From assembly GCA_036384915.1 (NCBI GenBank), contig DASVLJ010000027.1, positions 124,001-188,000 of the forward strand: a stretch of 64,000 nt of DNA, in the 5' to 3' direction. A model generated the notes under the pieces. The model was given only the letters and a program-made list of their open reading frames with translations, did not search any database and was not told where the DNA came from. This document shows, piece by piece, positions 51,565 to 59,444 of this stretch. This DNA is from PKWO01 sp036384915 (GTDB lineage Bacteria > Pseudomonadota > Gammaproteobacteria > Burkholderiales > Burkholderiaceae_D). Within the stretch, counting starts at the first letter, position 1. Each line of letters starts with the position of its first letter. Made by a program: the position numbers and the translations under genes.

Positions 51565-51939
51565 TCAAGGCTCCATGCCGGAAAGGTCGAGTGTTTTCAC
51601 CCAGCTCACGATGATGTCGATTTCCGCAGGCGTGGCGGGGCGCCGGTTGGTGCCCTCGCGCAGCCGCGGCATCGCCGGCGGATTGCCGATCAACATCGAG
51701 AGCATCTTGCACTCCTTCTTGATCGTTTCGGGCGGCATGTTGCGGTAATCGTGGCGTGTGAGCAGCCGGGTCGGCGTGCCGCGCGGATCGGCGATGGCGG
51801 CGATCAAATCCTCTTGCGTATCCCAACTGAAGCGGCCCTGCGCATCGTGGCGGCCATAGACCTGGTCGCGCGCGTTCGGGTCTTGCGTATCGGCGATCGT
51901 GTTCAGGATATCCCTGACTTGTTCGAATGTTGCACTCAT
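51565..51939 (-). CDS. small protein of unknown function behind the tyrosinase
   Basis: The 124-residue protein begins MSATFEQVRDILNTIADTQD and is mostly helical, with no signal peptide or membrane helix. It has one Cys and few His, so it does not look like a metallochaperone with a rich ligand set. I recognise no family. Its start lies 11 bases after the tyrosinase stop, so the two are very likely cotranscribed. It could help folding or maturation of the tyrosinase-like enzyme, but this is inference from position only. Confidence 0.65.
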   Translation of the reverse strand: MSATFEQVRDILNTIADTQDPNARDQVYGRHDAQGRFSWDTQEDLIAAIADPRGTPTRLLTRHDYRNMPPETIKKECKMLSMLIGNPPAMPRLREGTNRRPATPAEIDIIVSWVKTLDLSGMEP

Positions 51940-51950
51940 GGCGCTCTCCC

Positions 51951-54581
51951 TTATTGGTTGAGTGGCGGATTGACCAGCGCCACCAGGCGCTGCGCCGTGG
52001 CATACGCGCTTCTGGCCTCTGGCGGGAGATTCGTCCCCCCCAATTTTTCGAGGCCTTCGGCCAGACGTGCGCGATCTGGCGGCGCCAGCGTGACACCCTT
52101 GTCTGTGGCGTAGGCGCCGATGGAGGCGATCGCATGGGCCCGCAGAGTGGGGGCGGCGTGCTCATTGCCGGCCCACGCGAAAGCCAGTTTCTCGAAGCTT
52201 GCCGGGGCGTTGCCGCGCAAGCCGTTCAGGGCCATGACACGAGTGGCCAGCGGCGCGTCTCTGTCTTGCGCGAGTCTTTCCACCGCTTCCACCGACGCGG
52301 AATCGCCGTCCCACGCCAGCGCCAGCGCCGCCAGGCCCTTGGCGCGCCACCAATCGGCCTGGGCCGGCGCCTTGACCGGCTTGGCCGCGATCAGCTTGCG
52401 CAACACGGCAAGCGTGCGCTCGCGCGAGAACTCTTCCTTCATCTCGGTGCGCATGGCCATGTGCGAATGCGGGCTTGATTTCTCCATCAGCGTATTGGTG
52501 GCGGCGATGAAGGCCACGGCATCCTGCGGCCACATTGCCGGTTCTTCGCGCGGCTTGGCCAGGAAATGTTCCAGCACTGTTGTCAGTTCGGCGACAATGA
52601 CGGGCATATTGTCGGGCACCATGTCGCGTGCGCGTGAGTACAGTGCTCCGTCGATGCCCTTGACCGCCTTGCCCGCGGGTGCGGCCTTGGCCGGCTGCTC
52701 CGGCAAGTCGAGTGGCCGGTTGGCAAACATCTCCATGTGCCGTACTTGGGCGATGGCGTCGCGCAGGGCGGCATTGCCGCCCGGCTGCATGCGATACGAG
52801 GTCTCCACCGCCACCGGCGTGTCGACGCGCGTCAAGACTTCGAGCGCGGCCAGGCGCAACGCGGGCGGATTGTGCGCATTTTGCGCGATGGCGGCGAGCA
52901 ATTGCAGCTTGCCGCTGTCGGTCGCCTCGGCCAGGTCGACATGCTCGGCGGCGGCGCTGCGTGTTTGCGCTGCCTGGTGCGAATCGAGCAGCGTCGCCAG
53001 GGCCTTGGTGTCGGGCGGATTGTCGCTGGGGAAGGGCGGCATGGCCTGGCGCGGCGACCAGGGAATGTTGTCGTAAGCCACACCGATGTCGTCTCCGGCA
53101 TTGCTGTAGCCACCGTAGTCGATCATGTCTCCCGGTGTCGGCTGCGCATCCTGCGCCGGCCACAGTCCGGGAGCGCCGGCGGCGGCGAACTTGCCGCCCA
53201 CACGTTCGGCCGGACGGCGCGAATTGAAGGTCACCGTGTAGGGCGGTTTGAGGGTTTCCTCGTTCCATGGCCACATGGTGTCCAACAAATGATGGCCGAG
53301 CGGAATTTGTTTGGTTTCACTGTTTTCCTGGTAGTGGTCATTGGGCCAGTAATCGGCCACGTCCTTGCCGTCGCGGTTCAGGCGACCGTAGTGCTGTTGC
53401 CAGGCAGCCCAGAGCCAGTCGAAGTAGGTATGGAAGGGCCAGAACATCGGGTCCGAGGGCGAGATGCTGCAATTGGACATCCAGATGCCGGACCAGCCGT
53501 GGCCGATATTGTGCGGATTCGATTCGATGGAGCCGGCGGCGAAGGCATAGCGGCCACGGCGCGGATTGGCGCGGCTTTGCTCGATCAAATCGCCGGGCTT
53601 GGTGAACTTGCCCACGTTCCTGCGGTTCTCACTCCAGCGCATCAGCGGGCCCTGGCCGGCTATATCCCAGCCGTAGAGCGGATTGCCCGGGTCGAAGCGC
53701 ACCACGTCGGGCACGTTGGCGCCGATGCCGTCCGCTTCATTGTTGGCGCCGGTGAAGTCGCTATGGAAAACGACTGCCGCTTCGCCTCCGGGCGTCAGGG
53801 TCATCGGCCAATACGGCAACGTGACGGACGGATCGACTCGCTGCAAGTCGCGTTCCAGTTCGAGCAGGAAGGCACGGTGCCAGGGCAGGAAGCCCGCCGC
53901 CTTGTGTTCCTGATCCGGATACGCCATGTCTTTGGGCATGAGGGAAAATCCGCTGGCGCCGACGTCATGCATATGAACCATGAAATCGAGCTCGGTGCGT
54001 GACTCGCCGGCGTGTTTGCGGAAGCGCAGTGCGGCCAGGGCCCAGAGGAAGCGCTCCTTTTCTGCAGCGCTCATGGTTTCCTCGTTGCGCCGCACGCGCA
54101 CCATCAGCCTGGTCGTGGCCAGTACCGGGCCTTGCGCCGTGCCTTGATGTATGACGATAGCCGCATCCTTGTCTTCCCGGCTGAAGTAAGGGAAGGCCCC
54201 GGCCACTACCAGCTTTTGCGGCGTGCCGTCGGCCGGCAGCGTCATGGTGATCGTGTCGAGGCCGGGCGTGTTGTTGTCGAGCGCGCTCCTGTAGGCAAGC
54301 GCATCGGCGGCGAAATTGACGTGGCCGCGGCCCGTCGCGGCAGCGTCGGCATTGGTCAGTACCACGGTAATGGGGGCGCTGCCTGCGGCAATGGTGCCGG
54401 GTACGATGCGGATTTCAGCCGGTGCCGGAGCCCAGGTGACGTAGTCGTAGTGCGAGCGGAAGTCGGCACTGCCGCGGATCAGCATTTCGACTTGCGGCAG
54501 GTCGGCGGCATGGGCAGTCATGAAGCCGGCGGCCGTGAGCAATGCGGCAAGCGGCGCGCGCAAAAAACGGGATGGAAGCAT
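51951..54581 (-). CDS. secreted tyrosinase-like copper oxidase with HEAT-like C-terminal half
   Basis: The 876-residue protein has a signal peptide (cleavage near AHAAD, residues 23-27), an N-terminal beta-rich domain (about 30-160) and a tyrosinase central domain. The copper A ligands are His203 or His205, His226 and His235 (the pair HKAAGFLPWH with the typical eight-residue gap). The copper B ligands are His357, His361 (HNIGH) and His384 in DPMFWPFHTYFD. The trinuclear-free type 3 centre is therefore complete. From about residue 500 an Ala/Leu-rich helical region with HEAT-like repeats follows, which tyrosinases do not usually carry. Family members oxidise phenols to quinones. ATG 54581 starts the signal peptide. 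It follows the multicopper oxidase by 60 bases. Confidence 0.85.
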   Translation of the reverse strand: MLPSRFLRAPLAALLTAAGFMTAHAADLPQVEMLIRGSADFRSHYDYVTWAPAPAEIRIVPGTIAAGSAPITVVLTNADAAATGRGHVNFAADALAYRSALDNNTPGLDTITMTLPADGTPQKLVVAGAFPYFSREDKDAAIVIHQGTAQGPVLATTRLMVRVRRNEETMSAAEKERFLWALAALRFRKHAGESRTELDFMVHMHDVGASGFSLMPKDMAYPDQEHKAAGFLPWHRAFLLELERDLQRVDPSVTLPYWPMTLTPGGEAAVVFHSDFTGANNEADGIGANVPDVVRFDPGNPLYGWDIAGQGPLMRWSENRRNVGKFTKPGDLIEQSRANPRRGRYAFAAGSIESNPHNIGHGWSGIWMSNCSISPSDPMFWPFHTYFDWLWAAWQQHYGRLNRDGKDVADYWPNDHYQENSETKQIPLGHHLLDTMWPWNEETLKPPYTVTFNSRRPAERVGGKFAAAGAPGLWPAQDAQPTPGDMIDYGGYSNAGDDIGVAYDNIPWSPRQAMPPFPSDNPPDTKALATLLDSHQAAQTRSAAAEHVDLAEATDSGKLQLLAAIAQNAHNPPALRLAALEVLTRVDTPVAVETSYRMQPGGNAALRDAIAQVRHMEMFANRPLDLPEQPAKAAPAGKAVKGIDGALYSRARDMVPDNMPVIVAELTTVLEHFLAKPREEPAMWPQDAVAFIAATNTLMEKSSPHSHMAMRTEMKEEFSRERTLAVLRKLIAAKPVKAPAQADWWRAKGLAALALAWDGDSASVEAVERLAQDRDAPLATRVMALNGLRGNAPASFEKLAFAWAGNEHAAPTLRAHAIASIGAYATDKGVTLAPPDRARLAEGLEKLGGTNLPPEARSAYATAQRLVALVNPPLNQ

Positions 54582-54641
54582 GGCGGTCTCGGTAGCAAGG
54601 AGGGCCGGCGCCGGGCAATTTCCCGGCGCCGGAGTCATTGA

Positions 54642-56801
54642 TCAGTGATGCGCCTGCGCCGTGCCGCCGTGGCCGTCGGGCACGGCAATGCGCACGTTTT
54701 GCATCATGCCCTGGTCTTCATGGTCCAGGATATGGCAATGCAGGACGAAGTCGCCGATGTAGCGCTCGTAGCGCGTGCGCATGACGATCTTGTAGGCGCC
54801 TTCAGGCTTGGTCGTATCGTTCTTGACCCAGATCGTATCCTTCCATACGCCCTGCAGTCCGGCATACTCGTCGTCGCCGTCGGGGTCCTTGGCATCTGGT
54901 TTGCTTACGTCGGTCTTGCCGTCGGGCGTCCTGATCTCGACAATCTGGAACGGATTGACGTGGATATGGAAGGGATGGCTGACGAAGGTCGAGGTCAAGG
55001 TCCATTCGTCGGTTCCGCCCAGGGGCAGCGTGCGGTCGATGCGGTTGCCGTCATAGGGTCGCTTGTTGACCTGGAACAGCGTCGCGCCGGGTAGCGAAGT
55101 ATCGATGTTGAATACCAGATCCTGGTGGCCTGTCACCTCATTGTCGGCGATCGTTTGATGCGGCACGAACTTGGCGAGCGAAAGATCCTTCTCGATGTCC
55201 CTCGCCACTTCGGGCACGCCGCCCAGGTTTTCGCGCGCTGCCGCAGCCAGCTTGTCCTTGAGGTAGGCCGCGACGCCTTCCTTGCTGGCCAGGTCCAGTT
55301 TGGTGTCGGCATCCGAATCCACTTCGACCAGGCCGATCAGCCGCGTAGCTTTCACGCCGTCGACGGTACTGTCGCTCAGTTTCAGATCGTTGATGATGCA
55401 ATACTGGCCGCGCTTGGGGAAGACCATCAAGGCGTCCCAGCGATACCCCGGCTGGAACACGGCGTTCTTCCTGACCTGGACCCTGGCCATGGTGAGACCG
55501 TCGGCGGCGATCAGCGGGACCGGCAGGTCGGGGCCGGTGCAATATTTTTCGATGTAGTTCTCAGTGGCGAGGGCGGAGAGGCCGATTGCCGGCGGCGCAT
55601 CCTTGACGAGCTGCCGGACCTTCAGGTTGATCGTATCGCGCACGCCTGCGTGGATCATGCGCCAGCGCTCTATCGTGCCGCCCTTGGCGTGAGCCAGCTT
55701 GCCCAGCACCACGCCATTGATGCTGGTATAGCGGCCGGAACCGGCCCAGCCGCCGGGGCCGAACTGGTCGTACCCTTCAATCTTGCCGACGTCGCTGTCA
55801 GTGCATTTGTAGCGCGTGTCGTTGGGGTCCCTGGTGCCGCCCAATATTGGATCATTGGCATAGGTCTTGATCTTGCCGGCCAGTTCCGGGTGTTGCGGAA
55901 AGGGCGAGGGGAAGCGGCAGGCATACTGGATTTGCTGGAATACCATCACGCGTTCCGGGAAAGTCTTTCCGCCGGCATCCTTGAGCAAGGTGTCGACGTC
56001 GCCGTTTTCGTCAAGGGTCGGCTTGCGCACGCCGCGCACGATCAGCGCGCCCGCCATGCCTGACGAGACTTGCAATGCCGTCGAGCCGTGCTGGTGCGGG
56101 TGATACCAGAAGGTGCCTGCCGGGTGGGTGGGCGGAATATTGTATTCATACTGGAAGCCCACGCCGGGGCTGACGGAAGTCATCACGTTGTCGCTGTTGC
56201 CCGCAGGGCTGACCCACAAGCCATGCGAATGCAGGTTCGTCCCGTTGAAGCAATGCGGCGTATTGGCGCTGCCGCCGGCGGCGATGCAGGTCTGGTCTTG
56301 CGGCAGGTCGTTATTGAGCGTAATGCGCACGGTCTGGCCTGGATAGGCCTGGATTTCCGGCGCGATATAAGCAGTTGCCTGCCGCGGCCCCCAATCGCTG
56401 GAAGGATCGATCGAATGCGCCTTGCCGCCGTCGCCTTGCACATAGCTGCGCAGCTGCACCTTGTCGTACTTGAACTTGCCGTCCTTGGCGTCCTCGGCAT
56501 TGGGATTACGGATCCAGCCATTGTGGTATTCGATGTTGAGGTTAAAATACACTTCGCCGGCCACGCCGGGCGCGATTTCGTTTTGGCGCGGCAGCGCCAT
56601 CAAATTAAGCTTGCCTGCGGGCGCCTTGAGCAATTGCCTGGTTTCGACCGCAGCCGAGATGGCGTTCAACAGCGGCGGGTTTTCGATGGCCTGGGTATCG
56701 TCCGCACGGGCCTGGAGCGGGATCAGCCCAAGGCTTGCCAAAATGGCAGTAGCGAAAAGAGACAGACGCGCGCCGGCCGGCGCGCGGAAAGTGGTATGCA
56801 T
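54642..56801 (-). CDS. secreted multicopper oxidase (laccase/bilirubin-oxidase-like)
   Basis: The 719-residue protein has a signal peptide (ATAILASLGLIPLQARA) and the complete multicopper oxidase ligand set: HSHG at 191-194, HPHQHG at 234-239, HPFHIH at 609-614 and HCHILDHEDQGM at 688-699, giving a type 1 copper with axial Met699 and the trinuclear cluster. It is longer than classic three-domain enzymes because of an insertion in the middle domain. Such enzymes oxidise phenols, metals or bilirubin with O2. ATG 56801 has the strong ribosome site AGGGGGAA. It lies downstream of alpha-E, 128 bases away, and upstream of the tyrosinase. Confidence 0.9.
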   Translation of the reverse strand: MHTTFRAPAGARLSLFATAILASLGLIPLQARADDTQAIENPPLLNAISAAVETRQLLKAPAGKLNLMALPRQNEIAPGVAGEVYFNLNIEYHNGWIRNPNAEDAKDGKFKYDKVQLRSYVQGDGGKAHSIDPSSDWGPRQATAYIAPEIQAYPGQTVRITLNNDLPQDQTCIAAGGSANTPHCFNGTNLHSHGLWVSPAGNSDNVMTSVSPGVGFQYEYNIPPTHPAGTFWYHPHQHGSTALQVSSGMAGALIVRGVRKPTLDENGDVDTLLKDAGGKTFPERVMVFQQIQYACRFPSPFPQHPELAGKIKTYANDPILGGTRDPNDTRYKCTDSDVGKIEGYDQFGPGGWAGSGRYTSINGVVLGKLAHAKGGTIERWRMIHAGVRDTINLKVRQLVKDAPPAIGLSALATENYIEKYCTGPDLPVPLIAADGLTMARVQVRKNAVFQPGYRWDALMVFPKRGQYCIINDLKLSDSTVDGVKATRLIGLVEVDSDADTKLDLASKEGVAAYLKDKLAAAARENLGGVPEVARDIEKDLSLAKFVPHQTIADNEVTGHQDLVFNIDTSLPGATLFQVNKRPYDGNRIDRTLPLGGTDEWTLTSTFVSHPFHIHVNPFQIVEIRTPDGKTDVSKPDAKDPDGDDEYAGLQGVWKDTIWVKNDTTKPEGAYKIVMRTRYERYIGDFVLHCHILDHEDQGMMQNVRIAVPDGHGGTAQAHH

Positions 56802-56929
56802 GTATTCCCCCTGATTGAATGGCGCCCAATCTGAGGTATATCTAATGCGTTCACCAGACCGGGCCATGCGATGCTGGCACAGATCGTAACTTGTAAATAG
56901 CTGGCAACTTTGACAGGGAGGGGGCGAAA

Positions 56930-57946
56930 TTACGTCGTCAAAGGCACGAGGAAGTCGCGACTGATCCGGTTGCCCAAATCGAAGATGCGCTCAAGAAACT
57001 TCGTCAGGTAATCGTGCAAACCTTCGAGCAAGATATCGTCGACGCTGTGGAAGCGCAATTCGGCATGCAGCTTTCCTGCAAAGCGTTCGGTCTCTTTTGA
57101 CACGTCGTTGCCGACCTGTTGCAGGTTAGCTACCACCTCATCCATGCAGGACAGCAGCGAACGCGGCATGTCGCCGCGCAGGATCAGGAAATCCGCGACG
57201 CGCGCCGGCGTGATCACGTTGCGGTAGACCTTGCGGTATGCCTCGAAGCCCGAGACCGAGCGCAGTATGGCAGCCCAGTAGTAAAAATCGATCTGCGCGT
57301 CGGGGTCGGCTTCGCCTTGGGCTGCAAGTTGCGACTGCGATTGCGACAAGCCGCCCGGCAGCGTCTGCGACTGCACCTGCTTCCTCGGCGTGGCATTGTG
57401 GAATTTCACATCGAGCAGGCGTGCGGTATTGTCGGCGCGTTCGAGGAAAGTGCCTAAGCGGATGAAGTTCAGCGCTTCGTCGATCAGCATGGTGCCGATG
57501 GTGACGCCGCGCGAGAGGTGGGAACGGTACTTGACCCATTCAAAGAATTGGCTCGGGTCGTGCTCCAGGCGGCTGCCGCGCAGGCGGTCTTGCGTTTCGA
57601 GCCAGGTGGCATTATGCGTTTCCCAAACTTCCGTGGTCAGCGTGCCGCGCACGGCGCGTGCGTTCTCACGCGCGGCGCGCAGGCAAGAGACGATGGAAGA
57701 CGGGTTGTTGGGATCGCGCACCATGAAATCGATCACGTCTTTCGCCGTCAGGATGCCGAATTTTTCATCGAAGTGCGGCTGCAATTCGCAGATCGAGAGC
57801 ATGGCGCGCCAGCCGCGCTCGGCGCTTTCGGCTGATTGCGGCAGCATGGCCGTTTGCACGTTGACGTCGAGCAGGCGCGCGGTGTTTTCGGCACGCTCGG
57901 TATAGCGGGCCATCCAGAATAAGTGGTCGGCGGTGCGGCTGAGCAT
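56930..57946 (-). CDS. alpha-E domain protein (COG2307)
   Basis: The 338-residue all-helical protein starts with the alpha-E signature MLSRTADHLFWMARYTERAEN, which recurs inside as GTFLERADNTARLLDVK, showing an internal repeat. Alpha-E proteins accompany circularly permuted ATP-grasp ligases, transglutaminases and Anbu peptidases and are thought to take part in a peptide-modification pathway; the exact reaction is unknown. It starts directly after the ATP-grasp stop (TAG then ATG), so the pair is translationally coupled. The usual downstream transglutaminase is missing; a multicopper oxidase follows instead. Confidence 0.9.
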   Translation of the reverse strand: MLSRTADHLFWMARYTERAENTARLLDVNVQTAMLPQSAESAERGWRAMLSICELQPHFDEKFGILTAKDVIDFMVRDPNNPSSIVSCLRAARENARAVRGTLTTEVWETHNATWLETQDRLRGSRLEHDPSQFFEWVKYRSHLSRGVTIGTMLIDEALNFIRLGTFLERADNTARLLDVKFHNATPRKQVQSQTLPGGLSQSQSQLAAQGEADPDAQIDFYYWAAILRSVSGFEAYRKVYRNVITPARVADFLILRGDMPRSLLSCMDEVVANLQQVGNDVSKETERFAGKLHAELRFHSVDDILLEGLHDYLTKFLERIFDLGNRISRDFLVPLTT

Positions 57947-59365
57947 CTATGCCTCCAATATCCAAGTGTCTTTGGTACCGCCGCCTTGCGAGGAATTGAC
58001 CACCAGCGAGCCTTCCTTCAAGGCCACGCGCGTCAAGCCGCCGGGCACCATCGTTATGCGCTTGCCCGATAAGACAAAGGGGCGCAAGTCGATATGGCGC
58101 GGCGCGATGCCCGATTCGACATAGGTCGGGCAGGCCGACAGCGCCAATGTGGGTTGGGCAATATAGCCCTCCGGTTTGCTGATCAGTCGCTGGCGAAAAT
58201 CTTCAATTTCGGCCTTGGTCGAAGCCGGGCCGACCAGCATGCCGTAGCCGCCGGCGCCGTGCACTTCCTTGACCACCAGGTCCGGCAGGTTGGCCAGCGT
58301 GTAGGCCAAGTCTTCCTTCTTGCGGCATTGGTAGGTCGGCACGTTGTTCAGGATCGGCTCTTCGCCAAGATAGAACTTCACCATGTCGGGTACGTAGGGG
58401 TAGATCGACTTGTCGTCGGCGACGCCGGTGCCGATGGCATTGGTGAGGGTGACCATGCCGGCACGGTAGGCCGACAGGAGGCCGGGCACGCCCAGCGAGG
58501 AATCGGGGCGGAAGGCCAGCGGATCGAGGAAGTCGTCGTCGATGCGGCGGTAGATCACGTCGACGCGCTTGGGGCCGCGCGTGGTGCGCATATAGACGGC
58601 ATTGCCTTCGACGAACAAGTCCTGGCCTTCGACCAGCTCTACGCCCATCTGCTGGGCCAGGAAGGCATGTTCGAAGTAGGCGGAGTTGTACATGCCCGGT
58701 GTCATGACCACGACCGTGGGATCGGTCACGCCGGTCGGGGCGACGGAGCGCAGGTTGTCGAGCAGCATATCGGGGTAGTGCGCCACCGGTGCCACGCGAT
58801 AGCGTGAGAACAGCTCGGGAAACAGCCGCATCATCATCTTGCGGTCTTCCAGCATGTAGGACACGCCCGAGGGCACCCGCAGATTATCTTCCAGCACGTA
58901 GAACTCGCCCTGGCCTGCGCGTACGATATCGACGCCGGCGATGTGGGCGTAGATGTCGGACGCAACCGAGATGCCTTGCATCTCGGGCCGGTATTGCGCG
59001 TTCTTGAATATCTGTTCGGGAGGGATGACGCCGGCCTTGACGATGTTCTGTTCATGATAGATATCGTGGATGAACATGTTCAAGGTGCGCACGCGCTGCG
59101 CCAGCCCGGCCTCGAGCTTGTCCCACTCGGCGGCCGTGATGATGCGCGGGATGATGTCGAACGGGATCAGCCTCTCGGTGCCGGCGTCGTTGCCGTACAC
59201 GGCAAAGGTGATGCCGACGCGGCGAAAGATCAGGTCGGCTTCGGCACGCTTGTGTGCGATGGTTTCCGAAGCCTGCTCGGCGAGCCAGGCTTCGAATTCG
59301 CGATAATGGCCGCGTACCTTGCCGGTGGAGGCGTCGGCATACATTTCGTCGAAGAATTTCGGCAT
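57947..59365 (-). CDS. circularly permuted ATP-grasp protein (COG2308)
   Basis: The 472-residue protein belongs to the CP-ATP-grasp type 2 family, predicted to form amide or peptide-like bonds using ATP. Recognisable stretches include the N-terminal YREFEAWLAEQ, the RLIPFDIIPRII segment, VLEDNLRVPSGVSYMLEDR, MTPGMYNSAYFEHAFLAQQMGVELVEG and the C-terminal KEVHGAGGYGMLVGP, where Gly-rich ATP-contact residues lie. Its known partners are the alpha-E gene (directly downstream here), transglutaminase and anbu. Product and substrate are not known. Confidence 0.9.
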   Translation of the reverse strand: MPKFFDEMYADASTGKVRGHYREFEAWLAEQASETIAHKRAEADLIFRRVGITFAVYGNDAGTERLIPFDIIPRIITAAEWDKLEAGLAQRVRTLNMFIHDIYHEQNIVKAGVIPPEQIFKNAQYRPEMQGISVASDIYAHIAGVDIVRAGQGEFYVLEDNLRVPSGVSYMLEDRKMMMRLFPELFSRYRVAPVAHYPDMLLDNLRSVAPTGVTDPTVVVMTPGMYNSAYFEHAFLAQQMGVELVEGQDLFVEGNAVYMRTTRGPKRVDVIYRRIDDDFLDPLAFRPDSSLGVPGLLSAYRAGMVTLTNAIGTGVADDKSIYPYVPDMVKFYLGEEPILNNVPTYQCRKKEDLAYTLANLPDLVVKEVHGAGGYGMLVGPASTKAEIEDFRQRLISKPEGYIAQPTLALSACPTYVESGIAPRHIDLRPFVLSGKRITMVPGGLTRVALKEGSLVVNSSQGGGTKDTWILEA

Positions 59366-59427
59366 GGCGATGAATCCGTCAAATCGTTGTCACAAAACTG
59401 CATCCCCGACGTACAGGCTCACTATAT

Positions 59428-59443
59428 TACAAGTATTGTGCCA
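59428..59443 (-). promoter_or_regulatory. possible sigma-54 promoter of the ATP-grasp/alpha-E operon
   Basis: TGGCACAATACTTGTA on the minus strand fits the -24/-12 pattern TGGCAC-N5-TTGC except that the -12 GC reads GT. It lies 62 bases before the ATP-grasp start and 2 bases past the symporter stop. The missing C makes the call tentative; no other convincing promoter is visible here. Confidence 0.3.
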
Positions 59444-59444
59444 G

